53,348 bases of DNA from NCBI RefSeq assembly GCF_030652775.1, contig NZ_JAUSPS010000054.1:1-53348 (forward strand), in the 5' to 3' direction. The position numbers and the translations under genes were made by a program. This document shows positions 50,168-53,348 of this stretch, in pieces (position 1 is the stretch's first letter; every line of letters begins with the position of its first letter). The DNA comes from Acetobacterium sp. (lineage in GTDB: Bacteria > Bacillota > Clostridia > Eubacteriales > Eubacteriaceae). The notes under the pieces are model-generated. The model was given only the letters and a program-made list of their open reading frames with translations, was not told the origin of the DNA and searched no databases.

Positions 50168-51241
50168 ATGGAGTTTGTTATTGACATAAAAAAGAGACTA
50201 TATGATTTTCAACTGGACGTAAGCCTCCAATCCAAGGAAGAAATTATTGGAATTTTAGGCGCTTCCGGTTCGGGAAAGAGTATGCTACTGCGATGTATCT
50301 CCGGACTGGTTAAACCAGATGAAGGCCAAATTATTATTAACAGCAAAACATTTTTCGACTCAGAAAAAAAAATCAACCTGTCGATGCGGGACCGAAAGGT
50401 GGGGTTCCTTTTTCAGAACTACGCCCTTTTTCCCAATATGACGATTGCGGAAAATATCGCTTTCGGACTCGACAAGCTGTCTAAGACGGAAAAAAATGAG
50501 CGGGTCAGTGCCTTGATGGAAAAATACCATTTGGGTGATATCGGCAAACGATACCCCACGCAAATATCCGGGGGACAGCAGCAGCGGGTGGCCTTAGCCA
50601 GAGCGGTAGCAGTTGAACCGGACATCTTATTGTTGGATGAACCATTTTCAGCCTTGGATGTGCATCTCAGAAACCACATGATGCGAGAAATGTCAGAGTT
50701 GTTAAAAGAGTTTCAGGGATTGACCCTTTTTGTTACCCATAATCGCGAGGAAGCTTATCGTCTGGCTGACTATATCGCTGTTTTTAAAACCGGAAAGGTC
50801 GAAATATTCGGACAGAAAGATGCCATCTTCAAATGGCCGGCCTCATTGGAGACCGCCAAAATAACCGGCTGTAAAAATATTGTGGCAGCAACCCGACTTT
50901 CTGAAAATCGGTTGCATGTACCGCAGTGGAATATTTCGCTTACCACGGTCATGAAAATAGAACCGGAAAACGGTTATATGGGGATCAGAGCCAATCAGGT
51001 TAAACTGGTGGACGAGCCGGATGACCAGCAAGAAAACTATTTTAAGGTCTGGATCGCTGATGAAAGTGACGGACCCTTTCGAACATCATTGTATTTAAAA
51101 ATAGGTTCCCGACCGGAATCGATACACGATTTTCATATTCAGTGCGAAATCAGCAGGGAAGAACGCAACCATTTAGATAATCTCAGTGAACCATTTGTCA
51201 TTTATATCAATCCGGAATTTGTGTTCTTTGTTGATCAATAA
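50168..51241 (+). CDS. modC: Molybdate ABC transporter ATP-binding protein ModC
   Basis: 357 residues. Walker A GASGSGKS (31-38), Q-loop FLFQNYALFPNMT, signature SGGQQQRVALARA, Walker B ILLLDEPFSALD and switch His in VTHNREEA. The C-terminal ~130 residues form a TOBE-like region (NIVAATRLSENRLHVPQWNISLTT, MGIRANQVKLVDE), a site of molybdate feedback in some ModC proteins. RBS GGAGGG directly before ATG 50168. Last gene of modABC. Confidence 0.95.
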   Translation: MEFVIDIKKRLYDFQLDVSLQSKEEIIGILGASGSGKSMLLRCISGLVKPDEGQIIINSKTFFDSEKKINLSMRDRKVGFLFQNYALFPNMTIAENIAFGLDKLSKTEKNERVSALMEKYHLGDIGKRYPTQISGGQQQRVALARAVAVEPDILLLDEPFSALDVHLRNHMMREMSELLKEFQGLTLFVTHNREEAYRLADYIAVFKTGKVEIFGQKDAIFKWPASLETAKITGCKNIVAATRLSENRLHVPQWNISLTTVMKIEPENGYMGIRANQVKLVDEPDDQQENYFKVWIADESDGPFRTSLYLKIGSRPESIHDFHIQCEISREERNHLDNLSEPFVIYINPEFVFFVDQ

Positions 51242-51268
51242 ATTTAACCACCATTGTCTCATAATTAA

Positions 51269-51306
51269 AAACAGGAAATCAGCGATCGCTGATTTCCTGT
51301 TTTTGC
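51269..51306 (+). terminator. Terminator of modABC
   Basis: A perfect 34-bp palindrome: AAACAGGAAATCAGCGA (51269-51285) followed directly by its complement (51286-51302), then T residues. Confidence 0.9.
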
Positions 51307-51426
51307 GTTAAAAAGATTGAATAAAGATTTAATCCATAAAAACAATCGATTTATTCATTGTTTAAGACGCCACTGGGTATATAGTAAGAAGTGACACATA
51401 AAAACCTGAAAGGCGGGAAAATAGCG

Positions 51427-52386
51427 ATGATGATGGAAAAGCTGTCAACAGTATTAGTGGAAAATCTGGGGCGCTATGAAAAAGGTTTGCTGCTGCCCCA
51501 GATACCTCCGATAAAATCAGTGAAGGTTGTTAATCAATCAAGTCTGAATATAAAAGAAAAAAAGAAGGTGGCCGTTTCGGCGGAGATTATTATGAAGAAC
51601 GGGTTTAATCAAATCCTAAATGCCTATGACCGATTTTTTGAAAATCAGAGCGATCCGGAAGGTGTTCATCAGGTGCGGGTTCGAATCCGCAAGTTTCGGG
51701 CGATTCTGGCTTTTTTTATGCCATTATTCAAAAACGAAACCTATCAGCGGCAACAGGATATCCTGAGGAAAATGGGACAGCAATTTAGCGAAGTCCGGCA
51801 ACTGGATGTTTTACTGGAAGGCGTTTCAGAAATGGAAAAAAATGCGAACCTCGAGATCAGTACCTTCGGGAAGATTAAAGACCATCTTCAAGGCAAACGG
51901 GAAATGGCCTTTAATCAGTTAATGGCCGACCTCGAAACGGATGCTTTTGCCCTGGATCTGCTCGACATTTGGGTCTGGAAGCTCAATGATCCCTGGGAAG
52001 CAGGGTCACCGGATCTACAAGTGACGCTTAAAGACTATACCGAAAAGTATCTTGATAGTTGGCTGAAAAAAATCAAAAAAAGTATGGAAAATCTGGATAT
52101 AAAAGATCAGCAGGCGATTCACCGAGTTCGCATCAAAAGTAAAAAACTTCGATATGTCATTGAACAGCTGTCTTCCATTCTTGACCGGAAGACCCGTAAA
52201 TCGATGGAAGCGTTTGAAAAAATGCAGGACGATCTCGGCTATTACCACGATGTCTTCGCCAACCAACACTTGCTGGAACAGCTTGTTTCCGCGAGTGATG
52301 ACTGCCACCTCCACTACCAGGCCGGCATCATCATCGGCTGGCAGATGATGGCAGGCAATCGCAAGATCAAGAAATTTATAAATTAA
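51427..52386 (+). CDS. CHAD domain protein
   Basis: 319 residues, mostly helical and highly charged. CHAD signature: GVHQVRVRIRKFRAILAFFMPLF (about 88-110) and the second half IHRVRIKSKKLRYVIEQLSS, with the paired conserved His (VHQ.R; IHR.R) and basic residues that in CHAD proteins bind polyphosphate. No triphosphatase (CYTH) domain attached. ATG 51427 chosen with AAAGGCGGG ~9 bases upstream; two further ATG codons follow at once. Presumed role: polyphosphate granule association. Confidence 0.88.
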   Translation: MMMEKLSTVLVENLGRYEKGLLLPQIPPIKSVKVVNQSSLNIKEKKKVAVSAEIIMKNGFNQILNAYDRFFENQSDPEGVHQVRVRIRKFRAILAFFMPLFKNETYQRQQDILRKMGQQFSEVRQLDVLLEGVSEMEKNANLEISTFGKIKDHLQGKREMAFNQLMADLETDAFALDLLDIWVWKLNDPWEAGSPDLQVTLKDYTEKYLDSWLKKIKKSMENLDIKDQQAIHRVRIKSKKLRYVIEQLSSILDRKTRKSMEAFEKMQDDLGYYHDVFANQHLLEQLVSASDDCHLHYQAGIIIGWQMMAGNRKIKKFIN

Positions 52387-52397
52387 GTAAAAACGTT

Positions 52398-52531
52398 AGA
52401 CAAAAAGATAAAGCAGTACCGACAATTGTTACATCATGTTGTGTGCATCAAGGCGGACACGGCGAAGCCTGTCCGAGCTTGCAGCACACAACAGATTAAC
52501 AATTGGTCGGTACGGTATTTCAATGATAACC
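52398..52531. repeat. Palindromic interspersed element, copy B
   Basis: Core 52416-52513 (98 bp), again GTACCGAC ... GTCGGTAC, in the opposite orientation to the copy at 12205-12338. The outer 27 and 26 bases of the cores are identical; the 14 differences lie in the middle, and several change both members of a base pair (for example 52450-52452 CAAG-type with 52478-52480 CTTG-type, against CGGA/TCCG in copy A). It lies between the CHAD gene and nadA. Confidence 0.85.
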
Positions 52532-52550
52532 GTTAAATATCTCAAATAAA

Positions 52551-52592
52551 CTTTACAGTCAGCTTGTCAGGTGTAAAGATAAGTGCTATACT
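52551..52592 (+). promoter_or_regulatory. Promoter of nadA with a candidate operator
   Basis: TTGTCA (52564-52569), 17-base spacer, TATACT (52587-52592). Inverted repeat CTTTACA (52551-52557) / TGTAAAG (52572-52578) overlaps the -35, and TGTCAGGTGT resembles half-sites of the niacin repressor NiaR; this assignment is tentative. Confidence 0.5.
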
Positions 52593-52634
52593 TTTAATCA
52601 TCAAAACCCGGTTAAAAGTAGGAGGCATAAAAGA

Positions 52635-53348
52635 ATGAAAGAGATCTTGTTAAAAATAAAAAAACTGAAAAAAGAAAAAGATGCGGTTATATTAGCCCAT
52701 TATTATGTCAATGATGAAATCCAGGAAATTGCCGATTATGTCGGCGATTCCTATTATCTCAGCAAAATTGCCGTTGAACTGCCCCAAAAAGTGATTGTCT
52801 TTTGCGGCGTTACCTTTATGGGCGAAAGCGCCAAAATTCTCAGTCCGGAAAAAACCGTGATCATGCCGGAAGCCCTTGCCGATTGTCCGATGGCTCATAT
52901 GGCAGCCATCGAGAAAATTGCCGAAGTCCGGGAAAATTACGAGGATCTGGCGGTCGTTTGCTATATTAATTCAACCGCCGAAATCAAAAAATACGTGGAT
53001 GTCTGTGTGACCTCATCCAATGCGCTAAAAATTGTCCGGGCTTTGCCGCAGCAGAATATTTATTTTGTGCCGGATCAAAACCTCGGCCAATACATTGCCA
53101 GTCAGGTTCCGGAAAAGCATTTTATTTTTAATGACGGCTATTGTCACGTCCATGACGAAATCATGATTGACGAGCTGGAAGACGCTAAAGCCGCCCATCC
53201 CAATGCCAAAGTGCTGGTGCATCCCGAATGTACGATGACCGTGATTGGCGCTGCCGATTATGTGGGGAGTACCTCGGGAATTATTGATTATGCCACCACC
53301 AGCAACGCCGATGAATTTATCATCGGAACGGAAATCGGCATATTATAT
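52635..53348 (+). CDS. nadA: Quinolinate synthase NadA (5' part, cut by window end)
   Basis: 238 codons visible, reading continues past the edge. [4Fe-4S] enzyme condensing iminoaspartate with dihydroxyacetone phosphate to quinolinate in NAD synthesis. Motifs: AVILAHYYVNDEIQEIADYVGDSYYL, FCGVTFMGESAKILSP, CYINSTAEIKKYVDVCVTSSNA, VPDQNLGQYIA and VLVHPECTM. Cluster cysteines ADCPM and HPEC are seen; the third lies beyond the window. RBS GGAGG at 52621-52625. nadB and nadC often follow. Confidence 0.95.
   Translation, partial: MKEILLKIKKLKKEKDAVILAHYYVNDEIQEIADYVGDSYYLSKIAVELPQKVIVFCGVTFMGESAKILSPEKTVIMPEALADCPMAHMAAIEKIAEVRENYEDLAVVCYINSTAEIKKYVDVCVTSSNALKIVRALPQQNIYFVPDQNLGQYIASQVPEKHFIFNDGYCHVHDEIMIDELEDAKAAHPNAKVLVHPECTMTVIGAADYVGSTSGIIDYATTSNADEFIIGTEIGILY

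Overview
The window looks like chromosomal DNA of an anaerobic, acetogen-like clostridium (Eubacteriales; Acetobacterium/Eubacteriaceae is my best guess from gene content, not from any database search). The evidence is: [FeFe]-hydrogenase maturases HydE and HydG, the anaerobic homocysteine-forming gene set next to a short corrinoid methionine synthase, a double-rubredoxin flavoprotein, many ferredoxin-type clusters, strong AAGGAGG-type ribosome binding sites with occasional GTG/TTG starts, and a raiA-motif RNA in front of a long-form HPF gene. There are no rRNA or tRNA genes, no CRISPR array and no recognisable transposase or phage genes.

Layout. 1-3.1 kb: an 86-bp tandem repeat, then regulator-hydE-hydG. 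3.1-6.6 kb (minus strand): PadR / DUF1700 / DUF4097 envelope operon and cardiolipin synthase. 6.6-13.5 kb: housekeeping block with raiA RNA, hpf, a DUF5317 membrane protein with a long acidic tail, secA and prfB (with its programmed +1 frameshift). 13.5-18.5 kb: sulfur/methionine block, comprising the COG1900 homocysteine-forming enzyme, its NIL-ferredoxin partner, a UPF0280 (COG2122) protein and a MetH lacking the reactivation domain. 18.6-24.9 kb: adenine deaminase, double-rubredoxin flavoprotein, DUF1611 protein, a TetR-esterase pair with a perfect 17-bp-arm operator, and a small lipoprotein. 25-32.2 kb: a catabolic island of OCD-fold dehydrogenase, a three-gene HcnABC/opine-oxidase-like flavoprotein complex plus a separate BFD subunit, an AraC regulator and an amino-acid permease, preceded by a leader with competing hairpins. 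32.6-41.7 kb: one 3,051-residue secreted repeat protein. 41.9-46.7 kb: a Cache-PAS-GGDEF(degenerate)-EAL protein and dxs. 46.7-51.2 kb: molybdate system, with two HTH regulators sharing one DNA-binding head but carrying different sensor domains, and modABC. 51.4-53.3 kb: CHAD protein and the start of nadA, cut by the window edge.

Genes that appear to work together: HydE/HydG build the H-cluster ligands; COG1900 + NIL-ferredoxin + COG2122 make homocysteine, which the adjacent MetH methylates; the 25-32 kb set probably imports and oxidises an N-substituted amino acid (an opine-like secondary amine), passing electrons to iron-sulfur carriers; the Mo genes import molybdate under local regulators.

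The most interesting items are: (i) two copies of a ~134-bp folded palindromic element 40 kb apart in opposite orientation, whose differences preserve base pairing; (ii) the giant InlB-B-type repeat protein with a central Ala-rich helix, layered internal duplications and no visible wall anchor; (iii) the opine-oxidase-like island with a ferredoxin-extended large subunit; (iv) the mirror-image divergent promoters and twin CGTTATATAACG operator between the two molybdate-type regulators; (v) the compact homocysteine-to-methionine cluster; (vi) the raiA RNA.
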